Source of the DNA: a virus
DNA: 31,769 bases
Virus record (IMG/VR): IMGVR_UViG_3300017977_000101
Location: 1 to 31,769 of that record
Direction: 5' to 3' (one strand)
In this document: positions 1 to 7,789 of the stretch, piece by piece
How positions within the stretch are numbered: position 1 is the first letter of the stretch
Layout of the letters: each line of letters opens with the position of its first letter
Notes under the pieces: generated by a model
The model's input: only the letters and a program-made list of their open reading frames with translations
Database searches by the model: none
What the model was told of the DNA's origin: nothing
Program-made: the position numbers and the translations under genes

Positions 1-55
1 CTAAAAAATAGTATACAAATGATACTACCTGTGACTAACATATTAAGTAAACCTA
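1..55 (+). pseudogene. Host gene, 5' part, interrupted by the prophage
   Basis: Frame 1 is open from the window edge and ends in ...NILSKP before entering prophage DNA, where it stops at 58-60. Removing 56-31719 joins this frame to the open frame on the right flank and gives a continuous junction LSKPKRKKKPIIPAV. A basic stretch followed by a hydrophobic stretch suggests a cytoplasmic loop before a membrane helix. The host protein is not recognised. Bases 51-55 are the left copy of the target duplication. Confidence 0.6.
51..55. repeat. Target site duplication ACCTA, left copy
   Basis: ACCTA is found here and at 31715-31719, directly outside the transposase-site-bearing ends. A 5-bp duplication is what Mu-type transposition makes. 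The flanking bases differ on both sides, so the repeat is exactly 5 bp. Confidence 0.65.
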
Positions 56-64
56 TATAATCCG

Positions 65-102
65 AAAAACGAATTGTACCTTATTTTAAAAACGAATTGT
101 AC
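65..102 (+). repeat. Left-end transposase binding sites L1 and L2 (candidate)
   Basis: AAAAACGAATTGTAC occurs at 65-79 and again at 88-102, 23 bp apart and in the same orientation. The inverse complement occurs at the other end of the element (31692-31705) with a weaker copy at 31603-31614. Paired, inward-oriented sites at both ends are the arrangement bound by MuA-type transposases. A partial third copy, ATTGTAC, is at 124-130. Confidence 0.7.
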
Positions 103-106
103 ATAT

Positions 107-139
107 AAAAACCACGCACACACATTGTACGTGGGTTTT
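107..139. terminator. Bidirectional terminator at the end of the leftward late operon
   Basis: Arms AAAA-CCACG (107-116) and CGTGG-TTTT (130-139) pair with one A-G mismatch around a 13-nt loop. On the minus strand the hairpin is followed by a run of five T. It sits just after the methylase remnant and before the terminal sites, where the tail operon should stop. Confidence 0.6.
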
Positions 140-150
140 AATTTTTGTAA

Positions 151-648
151 TCAAATAGGATAATTAGCTGTTAATCTTTCTGTTAAATCTTCTTGAAAAA
201 CATCTATTTTGTTTTGAATAGTATTTGCTCTTTTAGATTTATCATATCTCCAAGTTCCAATTTTACATGCAAAACCTTGATTGGTAACTACCCAAAAAGC
301 CCAAGCTCTCAACACTTTATCTTCAGGGAATAACCATGGACTTTCATAAATTATTAGAGCTTTTTTATAAGTTTATCTACTATGCAGAGTTGCTTCTATT
401 TTTTTTCTTAAATCAAAATAGTTATGCTTTAAAACCTCATAAAAATTAACAATATTCATATTGACATCATTAATAACTTCACATTTAGTAGGTTTTTTAG
501 CCCAATACACAGCTCCTCCTCCAATAAATGCCTCTGTGTATATTTTATGTTCAGGTATTAAAGGTAAGATGTTTTTTAACATCATCTGTTTACCACCATA
601 ATAACTAATTGGTGTTTTAATTTTCTTAGCTGTCACACTTTTTTTCAT
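151..648 (-). pseudogene. DNA adenine methylase (D12 class), nonsense mutation and missing C-terminus
   Basis: The first 91 residues read as the start of a D12-class N6-adenine methylase: SAM-binding YYGGKQ at about 17-22, AFIGGGAVYW at about 40-49 and NDVN at about 60-63. The frame is stopped by TAA at 373-375, directly after LHSR. The same frame then continues with clear family sequence (ALIIYESPWLF, RAWAFWVVTNQGFACKIG, KRANTIQNKI) to TGA at 151-153. One G-to-T change (GAA to TAA) would explain the internal stop. The protein also ends before the catalytic DPPY motif, which in this family follows at roughly residue 170 or later. Both faults predict a dead enzyme. It is the last gene of the tail operon, the place where Mu carries its modification gene mom. 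Confidence 0.8.
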
Positions 649-660
649 TTTTAAATACTT

Positions 661-1215
661 TTAAATGGTTGTTAAATTGTTTTTAGAAGTTCTTCCTGTT
701 TGAAGAGCAGTTTCAATTTTATTTCTACTTGCTTCAAAGAAAGAATTCACTTTTGCTGCAGTTAATAGATAAGTTTCATTATTAATTGTTGATATTTCTG
801 TATCTGTAAAAGTACCAGCCTGATTAAGCAAAAAGTAGCTTAACCAATTAATTTGTGCTGATTTACTTAAACTGAATTTTTTTGATTCAAATACAAATCC
901 TTTATCTATCTCTTTTTTTGTTGCTTCATCAATTGAAGCTATTTCATTATTTAATATAGAATTTGATAGATTTGGTATTTTATCTAAAGGTGTATCTATA
1001 ATTACACCTTTTGAAATTGATTTTAAACAAACTCCCTCTTTATATAATGGAAGATTGTTTTCATCAACAATTAACGGGTTAAACTTAAGATTTTTATCTT
1101 TGTTATTAATGTCTATTGTAAATCCTTTGTTTGTTAATTCTTTTAATGAATTAGCAATTAAAGATACCTTAACAAAAGGTTTATTTGCTGTTTGGGTTAA
1201 TAAATAATATCTCAT
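661..1215 (-). CDS. Putative tail-fibre-associated protein, DUF4376-like C-terminus
   Basis: 184 residues. The last 80 residues or so (FVFESKKFSLSKSAQINWL..., ending ...IETALQTGRTS) recall the DUF4376 module found in phage tail-fibre and fibre-assembly proteins, which has a similar 'F-F-LS-AQ-NWL' start and 'AL-GR' end. The first 100 residues are not recognised. The stop codon of the upstream fibre gene overlaps this start region by 1 bp, so the two are co-translated. A fibre chaperone or a distal fibre part is likely by position. This is an inference from a weak motif match. Confidence 0.5.
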   Translation of the reverse strand: MRYYLLTQTANKPFVKVSLIANSLKELTNKGFTIDINNKDKNLKFNPLIVDENNLPLYKEGVCLKSISKGVIIDTPLDKIPNLSNSILNNEIASIDEATKKEIDKGFVFESKKFSLSKSAQINWLSYFLLNQAGTFTDTEISTINNETYLLTAAKVNSFFEASRNKIETALQTGRTSKNNLTTI

Positions 1216-2075
1216 TATACTTCTTTTAAATCATAATCAATTATACACATACTAATTCTATTGTTTATCGTGGCGGTGTTTTGGGTTCCTACTATTTGAA
1301 CATCAATATAATTTTCGTTTTTATTCAAAATAGTAACTGGATTCCAAATATTACCAGGATTGTTAGGGTAGGCTTCTGTAGAAATAAATCCAAACACATC
1401 ATATAGTTTTTTTCCTAAATTATGTTCAATTCTTAACTGAAGTGTTGCTGGACTATAATAGGAGGTTCCACTACTTAACTCTCCTGAATGAGTAAAATTT
1501 TGGATAAGCATATTACCACCATTATTCCCTGCATATTGTTTAACATTAACCATTGTGTTTAGCTTAACCTTTTCTAATACATTATACAGGTCTGTTAGAG
1601 CAACTGATGACGCAAGTACATTTGAATCGTTAGTGTTCCATAAATCAGTTTTAACTAACTTACTAGACATTACTTCATAAATTGTTTTTGGATATGCTGT
1701 TGGAGGCCCCGTTACCAACTTAGCTCTTCTTACTTCATAAGTTTGATTGGTTGTAGCATCTTCAAATAATTTGTTTCCTGATGAATCATAAGCAACGTCC
1801 AAATCAAAATAAACAGATGCTGGAGGATTTAAAGTTAAATTTCCTCCAGGGAAATATAGTATTTCTCTGTTTAAAAACAGAAATCCTTCTGCAACAGTTA
1901 CGGTTGTACCACTTGAAGTTTTAACACAACCTGATAGAATTATTGTGTCATTTGGATTTAATTCAAATGCAGAAAGAATACCTGCTATTCCTTCTCGATA
2001 TGAATCATCCATCCACTTTAAATCACCCAATACAAATGGAAATCCTCCGTTTTGAGTTGTTTTTAATTTATTCAT
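1215..2075 (-). CDS. Putative tail fibre / receptor-binding protein
   Basis: 286 residues. The N-terminus (NGGFPFVLGDLKWMDDSYREGI) and the following beta-rich, Gly/Thr/Asn-rich stretch resemble fibre or fibre-connector proteins of Bacteroidota phages. The C-terminal part (about 200-286) is predicted to be beta-rich and may contact the receptor. It lies directly after the gp47/gp48-like baseplate genes, where Mu-type phages place their fibre genes. There is no diversity-generating cassette next to it. No catalytic motif is seen. Confidence 0.55.
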   Translation of the reverse strand: MNKLKTTQNGGFPFVLGDLKWMDDSYREGIAGILSAFELNPNDTIILSGCVKTSSGTTVTVAEGFLFLNREILYFPGGNLTLNPPASVYFDLDVAYDSSGNKLFEDATTNQTYEVRRAKLVTGPPTAYPKTIYEVMSSKLVKTDLWNTNDSNVLASSVALTDLYNVLEKVKLNTMVNVKQYAGNNGGNMLIQNFTHSGELSSGTSYYSPATLQLRIEHNLGKKLYDVFGFISTEAYPNNPGNIWNPVTILNKNENYIDVQIVGTQNTATINNRISMCIIDYDLKEV

Positions 2076-2077
2076 AA

Positions 2078-2563
2078 TTAATAAGTTTGTATAGCAAATC
2101 TTTTACCTGCTATGTTGTATTTTTTTATTTGGTTTTTCATTATAATTTCAACATATGTTACCGCAATTGGTACTTTTACTATAAAATCTAATGTGGTAAC
2201 TAATTCAGAATCATGTTTTATATGTAAAGGTTGTTGTGGCGGAATTTCAGAATTATTATATAAATATAATGGTAGTCGCCCTTCAATTTTATTGTAAATA
2301 TAAGTGTAATTAATATTAGCAACATCCTCTATATAAATACCTCTATTAGTTGGGTCATACAAGTCATTTAAATAATGTTCTAAGTAAATGACTTGTGCAT
2401 TAAATTTTAATTGATAATTAATTTGGTTATAAAAGTTATAAAATATAGAATGTAATGACTGAATAGGCTTGACAGCACTATATAAATATTCCTTGAATTT
2501 TATTCTCTGCATAACAGCTGGGGTTATGCTATCAACGATATTATGAAAATTAATATTAAACAT
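2078..2563 (-). CDS. Putative baseplate wedge protein in the Mu gp48 position
   Basis: 161 residues with no motif I recognise in sequence alone. It overlaps the end of the baseplate J-like gene by 8 bp and is followed by the tail fibre gene. In Mu and P2 this slot holds gp48 / tail protein I, which links the baseplate J-like wedge to the fibres. The first 75 residues look helical (many F, Y and N residues) and the C-terminal half looks like beta strands (LDFIVKVPIAVTYVEIIMK). The role is inferred from gene order. Confidence 0.45.
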   Translation of the reverse strand: MFNINFHNIVDSITPAVMQRIKFKEYLYSAVKPIQSLHSIFYNFYNQINYQLKFNAQVIYLEHYLNDLYDPTNRGIYIEDVANINYTYIYNKIEGRLPLYLYNNSEIPPQQPLHIKHDSELVTTLDFIVKVPIAVTYVEIIMKNQIKKYNIAGKRFAIQTY

Positions 2564-3422
2564 AAGGAACGTAATTTATCAATGTAGATAATGGATAAAA
2601 GCTATCAACAGTCATATGACCTGAAACAGCATTATAATTCTCTATAATTGGCTGATATGGTATAGAACCATATTTAGCTTCAGCTGAGTTTATAATCGCA
2701 TCAATTACTCCACTTGCTTTTTGAACTTCATCTGTTAATTTAGTTAAATTTAAAACTCCATTAAAAGGCAAATTTTGAATATGATTAGTTATAGCCAACT
2801 CTATAGGTTTAATTGTTGTATTTGATATTAATTCACCATTTAAGTTTAAAACTAAAGGGTCATATACTATTTTATATGATATTTTAAGGAGGTCAGAACT
2901 AAAGCTGATAATGTCAACATTAGTACCAGCAAACTTTATTTTATTAATGTAAGCCTCAAATGATGTTTTTTCTGATAACGAAAGAGGAACAGGGAGACCT
3001 GAAGTAAGTTTTGCAACTTTTATTCTTACTTGTCCCCCTGCCTCTATAACAGCAGCTCTTTTAATTATTTTTGCAGACTCATTAATTGATGGATAACTAT
3101 ATTTATTACCATCCCATGTTAAAGTGTCACCATTTTGAAAGATTAAAGCCTGGTCCCTATACCATAATGTTGTTCCTGTAACTAATTCAGCTGCTCTCTG
3201 CTCAATTTCTATTTTTTGCTGATCAAACAATTTTTCTAACGACCATATACTTACTGCAATTACAAAAAATATTAATCTCCATATAGCTACTTTACTTGAA
3301 GATGTTAAATCGTTAAGTAAATTTTGTGAATTATCAACGTTAGGTTGCAATAAGTTTAAATTACTCATTGATTGTTTTTCAGCAACCATTTCATCATAAA
3401 TTTGTTGTATTGTTCTAGCCAT
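2556..3422 (-). CDS. Baseplate J-like protein (Mu gp47 type)
   Basis: 288 residues. The opening MARTIQQIYDEMVAEKQS and the middle section with repeated beta strands (KIVYDPLVLNLNGELI) fit the short J-like wedge proteins of Bacteroidota contractile phages. It would form the wedge that circles the hub and triggers sheath contraction. A hydrophobic stretch at about residues 46-62 (AIWRLIFFVIAVSIWSLEKL) is usual in this short subfamily and is probably a buried helix. It is transcribed with gp25- and gpV-like genes upstream. Confidence 0.65.
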   Translation of the reverse strand: MARTIQQIYDEMVAEKQSMSNLNLLQPNVDNSQNLLNDLTSSSKVAIWRLIFFVIAVSIWSLEKLFDQQKIEIEQRAAELVTGTTLWYRDQALIFQNGDTLTWDGNKYSYPSINESAKIIKRAAVIEAGGQVRIKVAKLTSGLPVPLSLSEKTSFEAYINKIKFAGTNVDIISFSSDLLKISYKIVYDPLVLNLNGELISNTTIKPIELAITNHIQNLPFNGVLNLTKLTDEVQKASGVIDAIINSAEAKYGSIPYQPIIENYNAVSGHMTVDSFYPLSTLINYVPYV

Positions 3423-3424
3423 AT

Positions 3425-3937
3425 TTATAATATTTTAAATGTGTCAAAAATCATCCAATTTGTTTTGCAGTAAATAAATACTTCTTGTGGGCTTAACTTC
3501 CACCAATTAGGAATTTCATAAATCCATGCAACATATTCAGAACAATACATTCTACCATCTGTTGTTTCTGATGATTTACCTTTCCATTTTCCTGTTAAAA
3601 TATATTTAGGTTGATACCAAAATAAGGATATAAAATCATATTTTGTAGAACCAACTTTTGAAAATGCTTTTATGGATACTTCTTTATTTTCAATGACAGA
3701 TAGTCTTGATACTTCAAAGTAATATCCAAACTCTTTCAACCATTCTTTAAGTGGTCTAGGGTTCACTCCATTTTTTTGAGCATCAACAATATAAAGTTGA
3801 CCCCAACATTCTATAACTATAGCTGTATGTGAAAATCTACTTTTAGTAAACTTCATTATCAGTTTTGATAACAATCTATTTCCTCTGCAATGGAGAATAT
3901 CTCCAGTTTTTAATTCATTAATAACTTTTGTTGACAT
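3425..3937 (-). CDS. Permuted papain-like (NlpC/P60, YiiX-type) peptidase or amidase
   Basis: 170 residues. The order of active-site motifs is the permuted one: FSHTAIVI with His37 comes first and MYCSEYVAW with Cys132 comes later, as in YiiX/YaeF-type NlpC/P60 enzymes. An opening LKTGDILHCRG is also typical. It lies inside the baseplate block, so a plausible role is opening murein or cleaving an amide bond at the cell surface during DNA entry, separate from the holin-linked amidase. It overlaps the preceding small gene by 20 bp. The alternative is a cargo protein with a lipid amide or ester substrate, since this clan is broad. Confidence 0.65.
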   Translation of the reverse strand: MSTKVINELKTGDILHCRGNRLLSKLIMKFTKSRFSHTAIVIECWGQLYIVDAQKNGVNPRPLKEWLKEFGYYFEVSRLSVIENKEVSIKAFSKVGSTKYDFISLFWYQPKYILTGKWKGKSSETTDGRMYCSEYVAWIYEIPNWWKLSPQEVFIYCKTNWMIFDTFKIL

Positions 3938-4286
3938 AATTTTGTATATAAGTGGTTACTTCATCTATTAATTGTTGATTAACATAATTTGTTGGCTGTT
4001 TATTTTGCATTTCTCTTAATGCTGATTTCCACCAACCCTCACATAAGAAACTTTGAGCTACAGCAAAATAATCTGAGATTAATTTTTTAACTGCATCTGT
4101 TTGATTTAACAATACCAGTTTTGCTCCCATATAGTCAGAATATAATTTACCATCTTCTCTTCTTTTTGGGTATTTAGATGCTTCAACGGCATAGGCTAAT
4201 TCAATATCAGTCATATTACTAGATTGATTGATAATATCAATCAATCCTTTGTCTAAACAATACGTTATATATTCCTCTCTATTCAT
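3918..4286 (-). CDS. Unknown baseplate-region protein
   Basis: 122 residues, not recognised. It begins MNREEYITYCLDKGLIDIINQSS and looks entirely helical, with the conserved-looking stretch GWWKSALREMQ near residue 90. It lies 1 bp after the LysM-like structural gene and overlaps the papain-like enzyme by 20 bp, so all three are probably made together. It could be a small tail adaptor or a partner of the peptidase; the sequence does not decide. Confidence 0.45.
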   Translation of the reverse strand: MNREEYITYCLDKGLIDIINQSSNMTDIELAYAVEASKYPKRREDGKLYSDYMGAKLVLLNQTDAVKKLISDYFAVAQSFLCEGWWKSALREMQNKQPTNYVNQQLIDEVTTYIQNYVNKSY

Positions 4287-4287
4287 C

Positions 4288-5406
4288 TTAATTCGTTTTT
4301 ACAGAAACAATTCTACCATTTACGCCTAATTTTCTTGGTAAAAACACAGGCATTAAATTTATTTCATTTGGAGTTAAGTTTGAAGTTATAGTGTAGATTG
4401 GATTAGATTCATCATCCCAATTTTGTTTTAAAAAATCAGGTAATTCATACATGGTTATTATTGAATTTTGGCTACCATCATTAGTAATTACTATTTTATA
4501 ATTTTTATTGGAATTCCAAGTGTAATTAAATGTTAATTGTTGTGAAGATAAAACACCTATAGTTCCATCATTACCAAACAACCCAATAATACCATAATCT
4601 CTAAAATATAACAATGTTTCCATTTGACTAAATTGTAGAGTTGAAGTTTCGTCAGTTGCTGTAGAACTAACTCCAGCCATAACTGTTGTTTGAAAATTTC
4701 TAACTATAAATTGTATAGTCTTATTGTCTCCTCTGTGAAAGTTTAGAAACTCAAATTTTAACCAATCTTGCCACTGAGAAGAAGCATTGGTAATACCTAA
4801 ACCTAAAGAGTCTCTAAATACTGATAAACTGCTATTATGTCTAATGTCATTACTTTGAGTATTTCCAATTGATAATATTTCACCTCCACTTCTTAAGTCT
4901 ACCCAATTTTGGACTTTAACAATACTAAATGTATTACTTCCAGATTGATTAGTTACAGTTAAATCAAAATTACCTGATGCACTACCTACTATTACATTAA
5001 CAACTAATGTATTTGAGTCTATAAATTGAACTGAATTAACTACAGTTTCTCCACTAATAGATACATTAGAATATTGATCAAAATAAGCTCCATTTAAAGT
5101 GAATGTATTTATGCCTCCATTTGAAATTATAACCTCAGGATTTACAACAACTGGAAGAGGAAAGTTAAGGATTGTTTGTGTTAAACTTGCTGGTGACTTA
5201 GAATTTTTAAAAAAATTTATAATTTTATTATTATTCTGATTTGAAATATTAATTAATAGTTGTTCTGCTTCATTTAATTGAGTATTTAAATCAATTTTAT
5301 TGGTTTGTAAAATTTCAAAAACAGACTCAACACTTCCATGTTCCTGAATAGCAATATCCCAAATTGTTTGGTTAGGTTTAGTATATGTTTTTTTTAAATC
5401 ACTCAT
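4288..5406 (-). CDS. Tail-associated protein with LysM-like N-terminus and Ig/IPT-like repeat
   Basis: 372 residues. Residues about 8-53 (NQTIWDIAIQEHGSVESVF...NEAEQLLI) match the shape of a LysM fold: 'T-WDIA--- G', a short helix, an 'N' turn and a final 'G/E--L-I' strand. Residues about 85-165 look like an IPT/TIG Ig-like domain (NGGINTFTLNGAYFD...SGNFDLTVTNQSGS). The rest is beta-rich and lectin-like (LSIGNTQSNDIRHNSSLS). It sits between the gp46-like baseplate protein and the papain-like enzyme. A surface-exposed baseplate decoration that binds murein or sugars is a fair guess. Confidence 0.5.
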   Translation of the reverse strand: MSDLKKTYTKPNQTIWDIAIQEHGSVESVFEILQTNKIDLNTQLNEAEQLLINISNQNNNKIINFFKNSKSPASLTQTILNFPLPVVVNPEVIISNGGINTFTLNGAYFDQYSNVSISGETVVNSVQFIDSNTLVVNVIVGSASGNFDLTVTNQSGSNTFSIVKVQNWVDLRSGGEILSIGNTQSNDIRHNSSLSVFRDSLGLGITNASSQWQDWLKFEFLNFHRGDNKTIQFIVRNFQTTVMAGVSSTATDETSTLQFSQMETLLYFRDYGIIGLFGNDGTIGVLSSQQLTFNYTWNSNKNYKIVITNDGSQNSIITMYELPDFLKQNWDDESNPIYTITSNLTPNEINLMPVFLPRKLGVNGRIVSVKTN

Positions 5407-5698
5407 ATTTGGCAGACACTTTTAATTTATCATTAAGATAACTTACTTCTATGTTTTTTGCTTTATCATATTTTAATTGCAATGATATTTCACGCTCTAA
5501 GGTTTGTTTGGTTATTAAATTTAAAGGAGCCTTAATATAATTTTCTATTCCAACACCAATTAAAGGATGTTGTTTGTAATGACCTTTAGAGGATAACAAA
5601 ATATGTTCAACATGTTGCTCATCACTATATTCAACATTAAAATCACCATTTAAAATTTTCAAGTCTCCTGTATCTTCAATTAAAATATCGTTAGCCAT
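5399..5698 (-). CDS. Baseplate wedge protein, gp25 / Mu gp46-like
   Basis: 99 residues, the usual length of the small wedge protein. It has the typical 'DILIEDTGDLKILNGDF' opening (one short strand per turn) and 'EHILLSSKGHYKQHPLIGVGIENYI', matching the 'L-T--GE--  P--G-gl' segment of the gp25/W family. It overlaps the flanking genes by 8 bp on both sides. In contractile tails this protein joins the hub to the J-like wedge. Confidence 0.7.
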   Translation of the reverse strand: MANDILIEDTGDLKILNGDFNVEYSDEQHVEHILLSSKGHYKQHPLIGVGIENYIKAPLNLITKQTLEREISLQLKYDKAKNIEVSYLNDKLKVSAKYE

Positions 5699-6227
5699 GT
5701 TTTACTTTATTATTTTCTAACTCACTTGAATTAGTTGGGGTTAATGAAATGTTACTCCCTGTTAAAGGAGGAGTTGTAACAACAGGGTTAGTTGGAGCAG
5801 GAGGAGATGTGTGGGTGTGTGAATTAAAACTGGCTGTTAATTGATTAACTGCAGATTCTATATCGTTTAGTTTTTGTGTTAATTCTTCTACTTTAACTAA
5901 TCCTCCAAAACTATCTCCAGATAAAACAATTTCATCAATTAATAATCTATACTTATCAATTTCAGTATAGCCACATACAAATGAACTTTGTATATTATTA
6001 TCAATAAGTCCAACTAATACATAACTGTTAATTTTAGGAACTATTAATATACCTTTTTCATTATTATCTATAACAGCTCTTAATCTTACATCAAATAAAT
6101 CAGGAGAGTTTTGCAAATCAACATCACAAGTCATCTCATTTTCATTTACAGAAATAACTTTACCTACAAATACTTGGATTTTAATTTGGTCTTTTATTAA
6201 AGCTTGTATAGTTTCTTTCAATGTCAT
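5691..6227 (-). CDS. Baseplate spike / assembly protein V (Mu gp45-like)
   Basis: 178 residues. An OB-fold-like N-terminus (VFVGKVISVNENEMTCDV) is followed by beta strands and then SHTHTSPPAPTNPVV at about residues 136-150. An HTH (His-Thr-His) motif near the C-terminus is where gpV and gp45 spikes bind a metal ion at the trimer tip. The tip pierces the outer membrane. It lies directly after the hub gene, overlapping it by 4 bp, as in Mu. Confidence 0.75.
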   Translation of the reverse strand: MTLKETIQALIKDQIKIQVFVGKVISVNENEMTCDVDLQNSPDLFDVRLRAVIDNNEKGILIVPKINSYVLVGLIDNNIQSSFVCGYTEIDKYRLLIDEIVLSGDSFGGLVKVEELTQKLNDIESAVNQLTASFNSHTHTSPPAPTNPVVTTPPLTGSNISLTPTNSSELENNKVKHG

Positions 6228-7165
6228 GTTCTTGCTCCTAGTTTAATTTCTTGTCTAAAACCTCCAGTCGAAAATGAAGTTTTAACGGAATCAACCCAAT
6301 AAAACCCTTCTTTATCACTTTCTACTGTTAATTTTAATTTAACAATATCTCCTTGTTTTACAAATGGTTTCCCAAAAGCGGTAAAGGAACCTCTCCAACC
6401 ATCATATATAAGCCTTTCTTTTTCTCTATCTGCAGCCTCTTTTAATTCTGATTTACTTAAATTATAAAAATTAAGAGTTCGAGATTCACCGTCAGAAGAA
6501 CCTAGCTCAATTTCAGTTTTAGAACCATCAGCATTATTACTAATCGCTTTAATTTTTAAACGAACTTGATCCTTAGATTTAAATTCAAGATCATCAGTGA
6601 CAATATTACTTTCATTAGAGTCTAATTTAAAAACTAATGTATTTGCAGTGTTTTTATCGTATCGTTTACCAATAACAAGAGAATCATTTCTAAAGAATGA
6701 ATACAATCCAAAATCACTTTTAATTTGTTCCAAAACTTTAGCTCTTGATACATTATCAATATAATAATTACCTAATTCAATATTGTAATAATTAACTTTA
6801 TAATCAGAATAATGTTTATTAACTAATTTTTCTAGGTTCATTTTTTTACCACTATCAACAATTGTATCTTGTTTAAGTTTCCACATTTCGTCTTCACATG
6901 ATATTTCAATAGGAACTTTAGGTTTAATGTTTGTAATATATCCTGTAAAAACAGTGTTTAAATGGTTATTATAACCTATTTTAACACTTACTTTATCACC
7001 ATGTTTAATGTATTTAGATAATTTATTGTTATTAAGTTTTAAATTACCTGGAAGCTTTATCACAGCTTTGTCAGTTAATAATTCCCAAGAGCTTTCAATT
7101 TCAACTGAATTAACCCAATTAAAAACAATATTACCTATCAATATTTTACAAACTAAAACCTTCAT
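6224..7165 (-). CDS. Baseplate hub protein (Mu gp44 / P2 gpD-like)
   Basis: 313 residues, close to the family length of about 350-380. It has the hub features of an N-terminal barrel (SVEIESSWELLTDKAVIKLPG...KHGDKVSVKIGYN...VFTGYITNI), a middle segment with a conserved 'CEDEMWKLKQ', and a C-terminal barrel beginning about residue 240 (REKERLIYDGWRGSFTAFGKPFVKQGDIVKL). It would form the trimeric ring between tube and spike. The start overlaps the upstream gene's stop by 1 bp and the stop overlaps the spike gene. Confidence 0.7.
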   Translation of the reverse strand: MKVLVCKILIGNIVFNWVNSVEIESSWELLTDKAVIKLPGNLKLNNNKLSKYIKHGDKVSVKIGYNNHLNTVFTGYITNIKPKVPIEISCEDEMWKLKQDTIVDSGKKMNLEKLVNKHYSDYKVNYYNIELGNYYIDNVSRAKVLEQIKSDFGLYSFFRNDSLVIGKRYDKNTANTLVFKLDSNESNIVTDDLEFKSKDQVRLKIKAISNNADGSKTEIELGSSDGESRTLNFYNLSKSELKEAADREKERLIYDGWRGSFTAFGKPFVKQGDIVKLKLTVESDKEGFYWVDSVKTSFSTGGFRQEIKLGART

Positions 7166-7788
7166 TATTCATCAATTGTTAATTCAATCGGTTCTTCACT
7201 AACCGCATTAAAGGAATAAGATTGAATGTTTACAAAAGGAGAGTTTGATAATTCATAATCTTTAATAACAATTTCATATACACCTAAAGTATTTAATACT
7301 TCATGTACTATTTTAATACTCTGTTTTGCTATTAAAAAAGATTCAAATTCTTTAACCTTATCTTTTGGATAACCTACTCCATGACCAGCAATAAGTCCAG
7401 TAACATTAATTTGATAATCTCCATTATTAATAAATTCTTTAACAGATGTGTCTCTACCTTGCACTACAGTTTCAACAATGTTTTTTTGACGTGAAATTGA
7501 AACTACTGCGCTTTCTAATAAATAATCATCATTAGTAGTTTCAATTTTTTGGAACAATAAAGGCATATAAATAGGTAATCCCTCAAAATGACTATCCTTA
7601 CTATAAGTGCCTACTTCAGTATAATCATATAAATCTGATAATTCAATACTAGCTTGCTGTAAAGCAGATTGATAGTCTATTTCACTATCTGTTGTTAGTA
7701 ATGTATTAACAGCATTACCTAACCTAGGAGAATAACCTCTTATTCCTATTAGTGACAACAATTGCGGTATGGTATATTCTTTTGCCAT
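7165..7788 (-). CDS. DUF6046-like tail protein in the Mu gp43 position
   Basis: 207 residues. The segment GLPIYMPLLFQKIE followed by a set of beta strands and the repeat-like 'IVHEVLNTLGVYEIVIKDYELSNSPFVNIQSYSF' recall the DUF6046 family of Bacteroidota phages. In Mu this slot, between tape measure and hub, holds gp43, a baseplate/tail-tube-end protein. Its gene starts 1 bp from the tape measure stop. The function is inferred from position. Confidence 0.55.
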   Translation of the reverse strand: MAKEYTIPQLLSLIGIRGYSPRLGNAVNTLLTTDSEIDYQSALQQASIELSDLYDYTEVGTYSKDSHFEGLPIYMPLLFQKIETTNDDYLLESAVVSISRQKNIVETVVQGRDTSVKEFINNGDYQINVTGLIAGHGVGYPKDKVKEFESFLIAKQSIKIVHEVLNTLGVYEIVIKDYELSNSPFVNIQSYSFNAVSEEPIELTIDE

Positions 7789-7789
7789 T

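Noticed and set aside
18-27. AATGATACTA in the left flank as part of the phage
   Set aside because: It matches the repeats at 31522-31594, but the 5-bp duplication and restored frame place it in host DNA.
1215-2075. Diversity-generating retroelement acting on the tail fibre gene
   Set aside because: No reverse transcriptase gene and no template/variable repeat pair seen near the fibre gene.
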